Assembly: GCA_019635415.1 (NCBI GenBank) | Contig: JAHBZN010000003.1 | Coordinates: forward strand, 434,001 to 498,000 | DNA: 64,000 nucleotides | Source of the DNA: Ramlibacter sp. | Lineage (GTDB): Bacteria > Pseudomonadota > Gammaproteobacteria > Burkholderiales > Burkholderiaceae_C | Direction of reading: 5' to 3' | Part shown: piece by piece, positions 63,825 to 64,000 of the stretch | Position numbering within the stretch: the stretch's first letter is position 1 | Layout: every line of letters starts with the position of its first letter | The notes under the pieces: model-generated | Told to the model about the DNA's origin: nothing | What the model saw: the letters and a program-made list of their open reading frames with translations, nothing else | The model's database searches: none | Made by a program: the position numbers and the translations under genes

Positions 63825-64000
63825 TCAGGCGGTGGCGGCCCGTGCGGTGGCGGGATCGACGGGGCCGGTGGGGAACACAGGCGTGGCATGGCGTCCCAGC
63901 CAGCGCATCGTTTCACTGCGCCCCGAGACTGAGCCGGCTTGCAGCATGCGCAGGGTATCCAGGCTGAACACGGTTTGCGGCAGCCAGCGGGCGGGCCAGG
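63825..64000 (-). CDS. 3' end of an unidentified gene (cut by window)
   Basis: The minus-strand frame is open from the right edge to a TGA at 63825-63827, encoding 57 residues that include VFSLDTLRMLQAGSVSGR and TMRWLGRHATPVFPTGPVD, with the high-GC third-position bias of its neighbours. The fragment resembles the C-terminal tails of NAD-dependent epimerase/NDUFA9-like proteins, but that is too little for an assignment. Confidence 0.6.
   Translation of the reverse strand, partial: WPARWLPQTVFSLDTLRMLQAGSVSGRSETMRWLGRHATPVFPTGPVDPATARAATA

Overview
The window is chromosomal DNA of a high-GC Betaproteobacterium, most likely of the Comamonadaceae (Acidovorax/Variovorax/Polaromonas-like). The evidence is the amgK-lptD-surA-rsmA block, the tkt-gap pair, strong GC3 coding bias throughout, and a dispersed 'gctatcaaaa' repeat that I recall from that family. 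I see no rRNA, tRNA, CRISPR array or insertion sequence, and coding density is about 95 percent. No gene-free stretch exceeds 300 bases.

Layout. 0-5.5 kb: envelope and ribosome housekeeping (amgK, lptD, surA, rsmA). 5.6-6.7 kb: secreted barnase-type RNase with its barstar inhibitor. 6.9-9.2 kb: maeB. 9.4-15.5 kb: a membrane module (SPFH, DUF4178, DUF350, membrane-anchored spermidine-synthase-like enzyme, FAD oxidoreductase). 15.5-16.5 kb: ParD-like antitoxin with zeta-type kinase. 16.5-19 kb: pepP, murU, speD. 19-22.2 kb: tkt-gap. 22.2-23.3 kb: Mrr-like membrane nuclease and SlyD-like isomerase.

23.3-41.2 kb is a divergent phosphonate locus. The minus arm encodes a GntR regulator, phosphonoacetate hydrolase (PhnA), phosphonoacetaldehyde dehydrogenase (PhnY), a PhnZ-like HD oxygenase, an EamA transporter and a dimethylglycine-dehydrogenase-like flavoprotein. 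The plus arm encodes an aminoethylphosphonate ABC importer, PhnW, and then a gamma-glutamylation cassette: glutamine-synthetase-like ligase, Fe-alcohol dehydrogenase, gamma-glutamyl hydrolase and aldehyde dehydrogenase. PhnW, PhnY and PhnA together convert 2-aminoethylphosphonate to acetate and phosphate.

41.2-45.4 kb is mixed: a lipase-like hydrolase, an orphan ABC ATPase, a small gene behind a perfect LexA box, and a dienelactone hydrolase with a divergent GlxA-type regulator. 45.4-59 kb is a ureide nitrogen-scavenging cluster headed by a textbook sigma-54 promoter: allophanate hydrolase (AtzF), a nitrate/taurine-type importer, AtzG, AtzE, AtzH, a BMP/nucleoside-type importer, biuret hydrolase, a second isochorismatase-like hydrolase (candidate triuret hydrolase) and a GntR regulator. 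The tail holds an MFS exporter, an NTF2-like protein, an orphan phage-tail-sheath protein, a flavin monooxygenase and the 3' end of another gene.

The most unusual structural signal is a 50-bp repeat family with six alignable copies. Five overlap coding sequence, three of them as in-frame inserts inside proteins, and the others supply stop codons, a start codon or a Shine-Dalgarno sequence.
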